Source of the DNA: Prevotellaceae bacterium
GTDB lineage: Bacteria; Bacteroidota; Bacteroidia; Bacteroidales; UBA932
Assembly: GCA_031257655.1 (NCBI GenBank)
Contig: JAIROF010000087.1
Span: 1 to 6,198 of the forward strand
Direction of reading: 5' to 3'
Length of the DNA: 6,198 bases
Shown one piece after another: positions 1 through 6,052 of this stretch. The translations under genes were made by a program, and so were the position numbers. Each line of letters begins with the position of its first letter. The first letter of the stretch is position 1. The notes beneath the pieces are model-generated. The model saw only the letters and a program-made list of their open reading frames with translations, was not told the origin of the DNA and did not search any database.

Positions 1-90
1 TAATCATTAATTTAAGTTTTTACCCGGTTTTTTTTTCGAGGGAATAGCTGATGTTGCGCCTGTCGCTGCCTGATGTCGGATTTTTTTTGA

Positions 91-169
<79 letters not shown>

Positions 170-233
170 GTTGGTGGCGCATGGTGCGTCTCTTACCCCT
201 CGCCCCCTGCCCAAAAAAACGGTTAACGCCTTT

Positions 234-260
234 TTTGTTTTACAACTTTTTGTACCTTTG
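234..260 (+). promoter_or_regulatory. Bacteroidota-type promoter for ileS
   Basis: TACCTTTG at 253-260 matches the Bacteroidota -7 consensus TAnnTTTG exactly. TTTG at 234-237 is the best candidate for the -33 element. The 15-bp gap between them is a few bases shorter than the usual 17-21, so the upstream element is less certain than the -7 box. Transcription would start near 267, leaving a leader of about 90 nt before ileS. Confidence 0.55.
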
Positions 261-324
261 CGGGAAAAAAAAATTAGCGATAGCGCGAACAGGGAGCGTT
301 GGGCCGACAGCCGGCGCATCCTGC

Positions 325-339
325 CGCAGCATTGCTGCG
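325..339 (+). other. Short hairpin in the ileS leader
   Basis: CGCAGC (325-330) and GCTGCG (334-339) form a perfect 6-bp G+C-rich stem with a 3-nt loop. It ends 19 nt before the ileS start codon. No Shine-Dalgarno sequence is visible between it and the ATG. A stem this close to the start could affect ribosome access. It has no T tract, so it is not a terminator, and a regulatory role is only inference. Confidence 0.4.
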
Positions 340-358
340 TAACTACTGCAACAACTTT

Positions 359-3300
359 ATGAGCAAAAAATTTCCGGAGTACAAGGGTTTGGATTTGCCC
401 CACATCAACAGGGAGGTGCTGGCAAAGTGGAAGGCCGAAGGTACCTTTGCGCAGTCGCTCGCGCTGCGTGAGGGGTGCGCCTCCTTTGTGTTCTACGAAG
501 GGCCGCCGTCGGCAAACGGGATGCCGGGTATTCACCACGTCATGGCGCGCGCCATTAAGGATATTTTTTGCCGCTACAAAACGCTCAAGGGCTTTCTGGT
601 AAACCGCAAGGCCGGGTGGGACACGCACGGGCTGCCGGTGGAGCTGGGCGTGGAAAAAATGCTGGGCATCACCAAGGAGGACATCGGCAAGCCCGGCAAG
701 CCCTCCATCGACGAGTACAACGCCGCCTGCCGCCGCGAGGTGATGAAGTACACCCGCGAGTGGGAAAACCTCACCGAGCAAATGGGCTACTGGGTAGACA
801 TGAGCAACCCCTACGTTACCTGCGACAACCGCTACATAGAAACGCTGTGGTACCTGCTGCGGCAGCTCTACGACAAGCAGCTGCTCTACAAGGGCTACAC
901 CATACAGCCCTACTCTCCGGCCGCCGGCACGGGGCTGAGCACGCACGAGCTCAACCAGCCCGGCTGCTACCGCGACGTGAAGGACACCACCTGCGTTGCC
1001 ATGTTTGCCGCAGCGGCGCACCGCGAAGCCCTCCCCTTTGCCCCCGCGCTCGGCAGCGGCGGCGAACCCTGCTACTTTCTGGCGTGGACCACCACGCCCT
1101 GGACGCTGCCCAGCAACACCGCCCTCTGCGTTGGCGCGGCAATAGAGTACGCCGCCGTGAAAACCTGCAACCCCTACAGCGGCGAGCCGATTATCGTCAT
1201 CCTTGCCCGCGATTTGGTGGCAAAGCACTTCAACCCAAAGGCGGCGGAGCTGCCGCTCGAGGCCTTCCGTCCGGGCGACAAGCTGACGCCCTACCGCGTG
1301 CTCGGCGCCTGCCGGGGCGCAGACCTGGCGGGAACCCCCTACCGCCAGCTCATCCCCTGGGTAAACCCCGGCAGCGGCGCCTTTCGCGTCATCACGGGCG
1401 ACTTTGTAACCACCGACGACGGCACGGGCATCGTCCACATAGCGCCCACCTTTGGCGCCGACGACGACCGCGTGGCGCGTCAGCACGGCGTGCCCCCCCT
1501 CACGCTGACCGACAAAAACGGCCTCCGCCAGCCAATGGTCGATAGAACAGGGAAATTCTTCCCGCTCGACGCCCTCAGCGAAGACTTTGTGCAGGAGCGC
1601 GTCAACCGCGAGCTGTACGGCGAGTACGCCGGGCGATACGTAAAAAACGCCTACGACCCCAGCCTCTCCGAAGGCGACGCCACGCTGGACGTTGACCTCT
1701 GCGTAATGCTCAAGCAGCAGGGGCTGGCCTTCAAAATAGAAAAGCACGTGCACAGCTACCCCCACTGCTGGCGAACGGATAAGCCCGTGCTCTACTACCC
1801 GCTCGACAGCTGGTTTATCAAAACAACCGCCTGCAAAGAGCGCATGGTGGCGCTGAACCAAACCATCGGCTGGAAGCCCGAAAGCACCGGTACCGGGCGA
1901 TTTGGCAAGTGGCTCGAAGAGCTCAAGGACTGGAACCTGTCGCGCAGCCGCTACTGGGGAACTCCCCTCCCGATATGGCGCAGCGAAGACGGCAGCGAGG
2001 AAAAGTGCATTGGCTCGGTGGCCGAGCTCTACGACGAAATGGAAAAGGCCGTTGCCGCCGGCGTAATGCCCCGCAACCCCTACCGCGAAGCCGGCTTTGC
2101 CCCGGCGCGCTACGAAAAGGAAAACTACGAAAAGATAGACCTCCACCGCCCCTACGTAGACGACATCGTGCTCGTATCCGGCAGCGGAAAGCCCATGCGG
2201 CGCGAGCCGGACCTGGTAGACGTGTGGTTTGACTCGGGCGCCATGCCCTTTGCGCAAGACCACTACCCGTTTGAGGGGACGACAGAAAAGAAAGTCGCCG
2301 ACTTCATTGCCGAAGGCGTTGACCAGACGCGCGGGTGGTTTTTCACGCTGCACGCCATTGCCGTGATGGTGGCCGACAGCGTTGCGTTCAAAAACGTGGT
2401 CTCCAACGGGCTGGTGCTCGACAAAACCGGCAGCAAGATGAGCAAGCGCTTGGGCAACGCCGTGGAGCCGTTTAAGGTGATGGAAGACTTTGGCGCCGAC
2501 GCGCTGCGCTGGTACATGATTACCAACGCCCAGCCCTGGGACAACCTCAAGTTCGACCTCGACGGGATAGACGAGGTGCGCCGCAAATTCTTCGGCACGC
2601 TCTACAACACCTACTCCTTCTTTGCCCTCTACGCCAACGTGGACGGATTTACGGGCCGTGAGCAGCCCGTGCCCGTGGGCGAGCGCCCCGAAGTAGACCG
2701 GTGGATCATTTCGCTGCTCAACACGCTGGTAAAGGAGGTCGAAAGCGCCTGCGAAGCCTACGAGCCTACGCAGGCCGGACGGCTCATCCAAGCGTTCGTG
2801 TGCGACAACCTGAGCAACTGGTACGTGCGCCTCAACCGCAAGCGCTTCTGGGGCGGCAGCCTGACGCAAGACAAGCTGGCCGCCTACCAAACGCTGCTCG
2901 AGTGCCTCCACAAGACGCTCATCCTCGCCTCGCCCATTGCCCCGTTCATCACCGACAAAATATTCTGCGACCTCCGCAGCGCCATCGCGCCGGCCGACGC
3001 CTGCACGTCGGTGCACCTGGCGGACTTCCCCGCGTGGAGCGCCGCGCAGATCGACGGCGCGCTGGAGAAAAAAATGCAGCTGGCGCAGCAGGTTACCTCC
3101 ATGATTCTGGCGCTGCGCCGCAAGGTCGGCCTGCGGGTGCGGCAGCCCCTGCAGCGGGCGGTGCTGGCCAGCGCCAACCCCGAAGCGGAGCAGCTGCTCA
3201 CCCCGCAAATTAAGGACATCGTGCGCGCCGAAACCAACGTAAAGGATTTGCAGGTGGAGATGGAGGTGGTTACCAAGCGCGCCAAAGCCAACTTTAAAAC

Positions 3301-3799
3301 CCTGGGCGCCAAGTGCGGAAAGCACATGAAGGCGGTCGCCGCGCAAATACAGGCGTGGACAAACGACGACGTTGCCGCGCTGGAGCGCCTCGGCCAAGCC
3401 GAAGTAGCCCTCGCCGGCGGCGAAAAAATGCGCCTCGCGCCGCAGGACGTAGAGGTCATCACCGAAAGCATCCCCGGCTACGAATGCCTCACGGAGGGCG
3501 CGCTCACGCTGGCGCTCGACGTTACCGTGACCGACGCCCTGCGGCAGGAGGGCGTCGCGCGCGAGCTGGTCAACCGCATCCAAAACCTGCGCAAGGACAG
3601 CGGCTTTGAGGTGACCGACCGAATTGCCGTGTACCTCGAAAAGCGCAGCGAAATAGAAAGCGCCGTAGCCACCTTCGCCGACTACATCAAAGGGCAGGTG
3701 CTGGCCACCTCGCTCACGCTCGCCGAAAAGCTAAGCAACCCTACCGCCGTAGAAATCGACGACTACACCGTAAACATCCGCCTCGCGGCTGAAAAATGA
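359..3799 (+). CDS. ileS: Isoleucyl-tRNA synthetase, type 2 (eukaryote-like)
   Basis: This cytoplasmic class I synthetase charges tRNA-Ile with isoleucine using ATP and edits mischarged valine. The start at 359 (MSKKFPEYKG) fits the usual Bacteroidota N-terminus; the in-frame ATG at 299 would add 20 unconserved residues. At 1146 residues the length fits the long Bacteroidota form. The class I signature is GIHH at residues 57-60, after GPPSANGMP. WDTHGLPVE lies at 87-95. The CP1 editing domain covers about 200-400, with TTTPWTLPSN at 244-253 and GTGIVHIAP from 355, followed by the probable editing Asp near 368. VWFDSG is at 622-627 and KMSKR at 693-697. The anticodon-binding helical domain spans about 780-930, followed by the long C-terminal extension of this type. 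The rearranged HIGH motif and the overall type suggest natural mupirocin resistance. The reading frame is intact, and the predicted promoter lies at 234-260. Confidence 0.98.
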   Translation: MSKKFPEYKGLDLPHINREVLAKWKAEGTFAQSLALREGCASFVFYEGPPSANGMPGIHHVMARAIKDIFCRYKTLKGFLVNRKAGWDTHGLPVELGVEKMLGITKEDIGKPGKPSIDEYNAACRREVMKYTREWENLTEQMGYWVDMSNPYVTCDNRYIETLWYLLRQLYDKQLLYKGYTIQPYSPAAGTGLSTHELNQPGCYRDVKDTTCVAMFAAAAHREALPFAPALGSGGEPCYFLAWTTTPWTLPSNTALCVGAAIEYAAVKTCNPYSGEPIIVILARDLVAKHFNPKAAELPLEAFRPGDKLTPYRVLGACRGADLAGTPYRQLIPWVNPGSGAFRVITGDFVTTDDGTGIVHIAPTFGADDDRVARQHGVPPLTLTDKNGLRQPMVDRTGKFFPLDALSEDFVQERVNRELYGEYAGRYVKNAYDPSLSEGDATLDVDLCVMLKQQGLAFKIEKHVHSYPHCWRTDKPVLYYPLDSWFIKTTACKERMVALNQTIGWKPESTGTGRFGKWLEELKDWNLSRSRYWGTPLPIWRSEDGSEEKCIGSVAELYDEMEKAVAAGVMPRNPYREAGFAPARYEKENYEKIDLHRPYVDDIVLVSGSGKPMRREPDLVDVWFDSGAMPFAQDHYPFEGTTEKKVADFIAEGVDQTRGWFFTLHAIAVMVADSVAFKNVVSNGLVLDKTGSKMSKRLGNAVEPFKVMEDFGADALRWYMITNAQPWDNLKFDLDGIDEVRRKFFGTLYNTYSFFALYANVDGFTGREQPVPVGERPEVDRWIISLLNTLVKEVESACEAYEPTQAGRLIQAFVCDNLSNWYVRLNRKRFWGGSLTQDKLAAYQTLLECLHKTLILASPIAPFITDKIFCDLRSAIAPADACTSVHLADFPAWSAAQIDGALEKKMQLAQQVTSMILALRRKVGLRVRQPLQRAVLASANPEAEQLLTPQIKDIVRAETNVKDLQVEMEVVTKRAKANFKTLGAKCGKHMKAVAAQIQAWTNDDVAALERLGQAEVALAGGEKMRLAPQDVEVITESIPGYECLTEGALTLALDVTVTDALRQEGVARELVNRIQNLRKDSGFEVTDRIAVYLEKRSEIESAVATFADYIKGQVLATSLTLAEKLSNPTAVEIDDYTVNIRLAAEK

Positions 3800-3825
3800 A
3801 AAAGTAAGGAATGTGCAGCAGAGGT

Positions 3826-3856
3826 TTTGCACTTGCGTAAATATTTACTACCTTAG
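3826..3856 (+). promoter_or_regulatory. Bacteroidota-type promoter for the DksA-like gene
   Basis: TTTG at 3826-3829 (-33 element) and TACCTTAG at 3849-3856 (-7 element, one mismatch to TAnnTTTG) are separated by 19 bp, within the normal range. Transcription would start near 3863, about 20 nt before the start codon at 3884. The element lies in the 84-bp gap after ileS, so the downstream pair can be transcribed independently of ileS. I saw no strong terminator after ileS, so read-through is also possible. Confidence 0.65.
3837..3848. promoter_or_regulatory. 12-bp palindrome in promoter spacer, possible operator
   Basis: GTAAATATTTAC is a perfect 12-bp palindrome. It fills the right part of the spacer between the -33 and -7 elements and abuts the -7 box. 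Its position and dyad symmetry suit a dimeric repressor or activator site. A+T-rich palindromes also arise by chance, and I recognise no specific regulator for it. Confidence 0.35.
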
Positions 3857-3883
3857 CGGTCTTTAAAAAAAGAGAGGTCAACA

Positions 3884-4273
3884 ATGAAAGCAAAGGAAAC
3901 AACAACAAAAACGCGCTATTCGGACGAAGAGCTGTCCGAATTTAAGGAGCTTATTCTGGAAAAGCTGGACAAAGCTCGCAAGGACTACGAAACGCTGCGT
4001 GAAACCATCATGCAGAGCAACAGCAACGATACCACCGACACCTCGCCCACCTTTAAGGTGCTGGAGGAAGGCGCGTCAACGCTCTCCAAGGAGGAGTCGA
4101 GCAAGCTGGCCGAGCGGCAGCAAAAGTTTATTCACCACCTCGAGGCGGCGCTTGTGCGCATCGAAAGCAAAACCTACGGCATTTGCCGCGAAACCGGAAA
4201 GCTCATCCCCGCCGACAGGCTCCGCGCCGTGCCCCACGCTACGCTCAGCATGGAGGCAAAAGCAAAGCGGTAA
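3884..4273 (+). CDS. DksA/TraR-family RNA polymerase-binding protein
   Basis: The 129-residue product has the DksA/TraR layout: a charged helical coiled-coil region (about 12-95) and a C-terminal zinc-finger-like module (about 97-126, YGICRETGKLIPADRL then RAVPHATLS). Proteins of this family enter the RNA polymerase secondary channel and, with ppGpp, retune promoters. The acidic DTTD at residues 49-52 sits where DksA carries its DxxD coiled-coil tip. Only one Cys (C101) remains of the four zinc ligands of classical DksA, so metal binding is doubtful. From memory this reduced finger is common in Bacteroidota homologues. AGAGAGG at 3871-3877, 6 nt before the ATG, may act as a weak ribosome binding site. 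The gene lies between ileS and lspA on the same strand and has its own predicted promoter. Family membership is secure; the functional role is inferred. Confidence 0.93.
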   Translation: MKAKETTTKTRYSDEELSEFKELILEKLDKARKDYETLRETIMQSNSNDTTDTSPTFKVLEEGASTLSKEESSKLAERQQKFIHHLEAALVRIESKTYGICRETGKLIPADRLRAVPHATLSMEAKAKR

Positions 4274-4312
4274 ATGCTGCCGAAAAAGCGATAAGTGCTA
4301 CCGAAAAAAAAT
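4271..4312. repeat. Imperfect 21-bp tandem duplication after the DksA-like gene
   Basis: Two adjacent 21-bp units, 4271-4291 and 4292-4312, share TAA(A/G)TGCT(G/A)CCGAAAAA and agree at 16 of 21 positions. The first unit begins with the stop codon of the DksA-like gene, so the second places another TAA in the same frame 21 bp later. The pair fills most of the 62-bp gap before lspA. It looks like a local slippage duplication; no function is evident. Confidence 0.6.
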
Positions 4313-4335
4313 ACACCCACTCGATAAAAATAACC

Positions 4336-4956
4336 ATGAGCCTTCTCAAAAAATCTGCGCTGCTGCTAATCCTCATCATCGCCGCCGATCAGGTGCTCAA
4401 GCTTTGGATAAAAACGCACCTGACGCTCGACGAATCCATCAGCCTCCTGGGCAACCGGGGCTTCCTGCGCTTCACCGAAAACCCCGGCATGGCGTTTGGG
4501 CTTGAGCTCGACCTGTTTGGCAACGCCGGCAAGCTGCTGCTCACGCTGCTTCGGGTCGTCTTTGTGGGCGTTCTCGTGTGGTTTACCTGGAAGCAAATCC
4601 GCCGCAAGGCGAGCGCCGGGCTGGTGCTGGGCTTGTCGGTGCTGTGCGCCGGGGCGCTGGGAAACCTCATCGACTGCCTTTTCTACGGCGTAATTTTCAG
4701 CGCCTCAACCTACACGCAGGTGGCGCAAGCTTTTCCGGCGGCGGGCGGCTACGGGGCGTTAGGGTTCGGAAAAGTGGTAGACATGTTTTACTTTCCCATC
4801 ATCCAAACCACCTATCCGGCGTGGTTTCCCTTCAACGCCGGCGAGCGCTTCGTTTTTTTTCGCCCCATCTTCAACATCGCCGACGCCGCCATTACCTGTA
4901 GCGTCTTTTACCTGCTGATATTTCAGCGCTCATTCTTCTTGGATAAGAAGGCGTAG
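4336..4956 (+). CDS. lspA: Lipoprotein signal peptidase (signal peptidase II)
   Basis: This inner-membrane aspartic peptidase removes the signal peptide from diacylglyceryl-modified prolipoproteins; it is the target of globomycin. The 206-residue product has four hydrophobic segments (about 6-17, 66-85, 95-120 and 183-198). Family motifs in order are ADQVLK (17-22), ENPGMAFG (48-55), GALGNLID (106-113), VVDM (147-150) and FNIADAAI (179-186). The catalytic pair should be D149 and D183. Between GNLID and VVDM lie about 30 more residues than in the E. coli enzyme, an insertion I associate with Bacteroidota LspA. Cys114 stands where E. coli has Arg after GNLxD. The start at 4336 gives a typical N-terminus; the longer upstream frame overlaps the DksA-like gene and looks non-coding. 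The gene is 62 bp after that gene and probably cotranscribed with it. A T8 run inside the gene (4853-4860) is a possible slippage site. Confidence 0.97.
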   Translation: MSLLKKSALLLILIIAADQVLKLWIKTHLTLDESISLLGNRGFLRFTENPGMAFGLELDLFGNAGKLLLTLLRVVFVGVLVWFTWKQIRRKASAGLVLGLSVLCAGALGNLIDCLFYGVIFSASTYTQVAQAFPAAGGYGALGFGKVVDMFYFPIIQTTYPAWFPFNAGERFVFFRPIFNIADAAITCSVFYLLIFQRSFFLDKKA

Positions 4957-4958
4957 GC

Positions 4959-4977
4959 CGCGAGATCGTGTTTTTTT
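4959..4977 (+). terminator. Weak intrinsic terminator after lspA
   Basis: CGCG (4959-4962) and CGTG (4967-4970) can form a 4-bp stem, with one G-U pair, around AGAT, followed at once by seven T (4971-4977). It begins 2 bp after the lspA stop. The T run is good but the stem is short, so this is a weak candidate. A second small hairpin, CTTCTT/AAGAAG at 4935-4950, lies inside the end of lspA and has no T tract next to it. Confidence 0.35.
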
Positions 4978-5099
4978 GCGCTCCTGCGGGAAATGTGTAG
5001 CGGTTGCTGTGCGAGGAAAATCAGACCAAACCAGCGTAACCGACGTCTAAAGCGTTCGCCCGTTTTCTTCGTGGCTGTAATGCTTGTGCCGGCGATAGC

Positions 5100-5342
5100 T
5101 CAGCTTTCCGGTTTTGCTCCGCAAGGGGTTGCCGCATTTTTAGTGGCATCCACCTGTACATGCAGCTTGTCTGCAACGGCAAAAGAAAACTCCACCAGCG
5201 GCGCATTTTTTAGTAAAGAAGCCAACGCATTAGGGTCGGCAGAGGATTGACAATCAGCCGCCGGGCGTGAGCTGTTAGATAAAACTCCCGCTTCATAGTT
5301 GACTAAATTATCAAATTGCGTATTTCTAACTAAGCTGTTCAT
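5100..5342 (-). CDS. Hypothetical protein, 80 residues
   Basis: I do not recognise this protein. It starts at an ATG at 5340-5342 (MNSLVRNTQFDNLVNYEAGV) and ends near the lspA 3' side. The start is only 12 bp after the stop of the next minus-strand frame upstream, which suggests they are or were cotranscribed. The product is soluble in character, with no signal peptide, membrane helix or obvious motif. It spans the change from G+C-rich DNA to A+T-rich DNA at about 5280, so it could be a fusion or relic at a junction. A competing plus-strand frame (4993-5250) overlaps it. The 12-bp spacing and the shared strand with neighbouring frames favour the minus strand, but only moderately. Confidence 0.4.
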   Translation of the reverse strand: MNSLVRNTQFDNLVNYEAGVLSNSSRPAADCQSSADPNALASLLKNAPLVEFSFAVADKLHVQVDATKNAATPCGAKPES

Positions 5343-5354
5343 TGTGCTATAGGT

Positions 5355-5642
5355 TTAATGTGTATTTTCCGTTTTCCAACCTTCAAATTTACGGTGTTCA
5401 TTTATCACAACTTGCTGTATTGGCAGAAGGGGTGCTCCTTGTGGTATGTTTTGAATATTTTTAAACAGCGTCCCCTCACTTACAAACACATGTGTCCCAA
5501 AATCTACACTTTCAACTAAAATTCTTCTACAGGTATAATCAGCGGTTGAGCTTGAGCCTAATACAGCATTAGGGTTATATGGGTCACTTAGTTGGAGTTC
5601 AGACTTTATATCATCAAAAGTCGATTTGATTGTAGAATACAA
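5355..5642 (-). CDS. Hypothetical protein, possibly 5'-truncated
   Basis: I do not recognise this protein. The listed start is a TTG at 5640-5642 and gives 95 residues, but the frame stays open and looks coding upstream to a TGA at 5760-5762. The extra 39 codons include SGSHDYTIYRREAQNELGL. There is no in-frame ATG or GTG in that extension, so the start is doubtful. The only upstream in-frame ATG (5778-5780) is cut off by the TGA six codons later, inside a 16-bp tandem duplication. This suggests a truncated or disrupted gene. The DNA is about 35% G+C over 5581-5640, far below ileS. The stop is 12 bp before the next minus-strand frame. No membrane segment or catalytic motif is evident. Confidence 0.42.
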   Translation of the reverse strand: MYSTIKSTFDDIKSELQLSDPYNPNAVLGSSSTADYTCRRILVESVDFGTHVFVSEGTLFKNIQNIPQGAPLLPIQQVVINEHRKFEGWKTENTH

Positions 5643-5743
5643 AATATTATCCGGTTTTTCAATGTTTAACCCCAGCTCATTTTGGGCTTCCCTCCTATAA
5701 ATAGTATAGTCGTGACTACCAGAATCAGAGCATAAGAAGGCTA

Positions 5744-5844
5744 TAATATTTTGGTAGTGTCATAAATTGGTAGTGTCCATGATCTATTGATATGAACTTT
5801 AATTGGCAAATGATAAAACAGGTATCAATTTTACCAAAATATTA
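5744..5844. repeat. Nested inverted repeats, 13-bp and 7-bp arms
   Basis: TAATATTTTGGTA (5744-5756) is perfectly complementary to TACCAAAATATTA (5832-5844), 75 bp apart. Nested inside in matching order are ATTGATA (5786-5792) and TATCAAT (5823-5829). The left side has 29 bp between its two arms and the right side 2 bp; the 16-bp tandem duplication accounts for much of the extra length. The arrangement could be a former symmetric site later altered by duplication, or an operator region for the leftward genes. Confidence 0.6.
5746..5777. repeat. 16-bp tandem duplication
   Basis: Two adjacent 16-bp units, ATATTTTGGTAGTGTC (5746-5761) and ATAAATTGGTAGTGTC (5762-5777), match at 14 of 16 positions. 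They lie at the upstream edge of the minus-strand frame that ends at 5355, and on that strand they create the in-frame TGA at 5760-5762. They could be a slippage product, paired binding sites or the remnant of a mobile-element end. Confidence 0.75.
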
Positions 5845-6052
5845 CAAATGCTTGAAAATCAGCAAAATATGTTTTTGTATTGATAGAATAAGGACATCAT
5901 CCAAAAAAAGAATTAGCCAAATTTTCGCAGATTTTGCTTGCGCCCAAAGAACCTCATTTACTCACTCGTGCTTATTTTTGGTGTTCGTGAGCTCACTACG
6001 CTCGGTTACACCTCATTTATCCAACAAAACAACCTCAGTAGCAATTAGCTAA
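5763..6052. other. A+T-rich intergenic region with small repeats
   Basis: I see no convincing gene. A plus-strand frame (5792-6052) is open for 86 codons but has no family resemblance, runs opposite to its neighbours and ends inside the right-hand palindrome. The region holds part of the nested inverted repeat, a perfect 10-bp palindrome GTGAGCTCAC (5987-5996), and a 10-bp direct repeat ACCTCATTTA (5951-5960 and 6010-6019), the second copy of which runs into the large palindrome. No tRNA, CRISPR or transposase fragment is visible. Confidence 0.5.

Noticed and set aside
299..358. Upstream ATG extending IleS by 20 residues
   Set aside because: The extension is unlike the family, while MSKKFPEYKG at 359 matches the usual Bacteroidota N-terminus.
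171..362. Plus-strand 63-residue frame whose stop overlaps the ileS ATG, as a leader peptide
   Set aside because: Most of it lies upstream of the predicted transcription start, the product has no Ile-rich or attenuator-like content, and no terminator structure follows it.
4271..4335. Separate promoter for lspA
   Set aside because: I found no TTTG / TAnnTTTG pair in the gap; cotranscription with the DksA-like gene is simpler.
4993..5250. Plus-strand 85-residue hydrophobic frame after lspA
   Set aside because: It overlaps the minus-strand frame 5100-5342, which fits the spacing and strand of its neighbours better. Its hydrophobic stretch is a usual by-product of reading the complement of a polar protein. 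It remains possible.
5792..6052. Plus-strand 86-residue frame in the A+T-rich region
   Set aside because: No family resemblance, opposite to neighbouring frames, and its end falls in the long palindrome; it is probably a chance opening.
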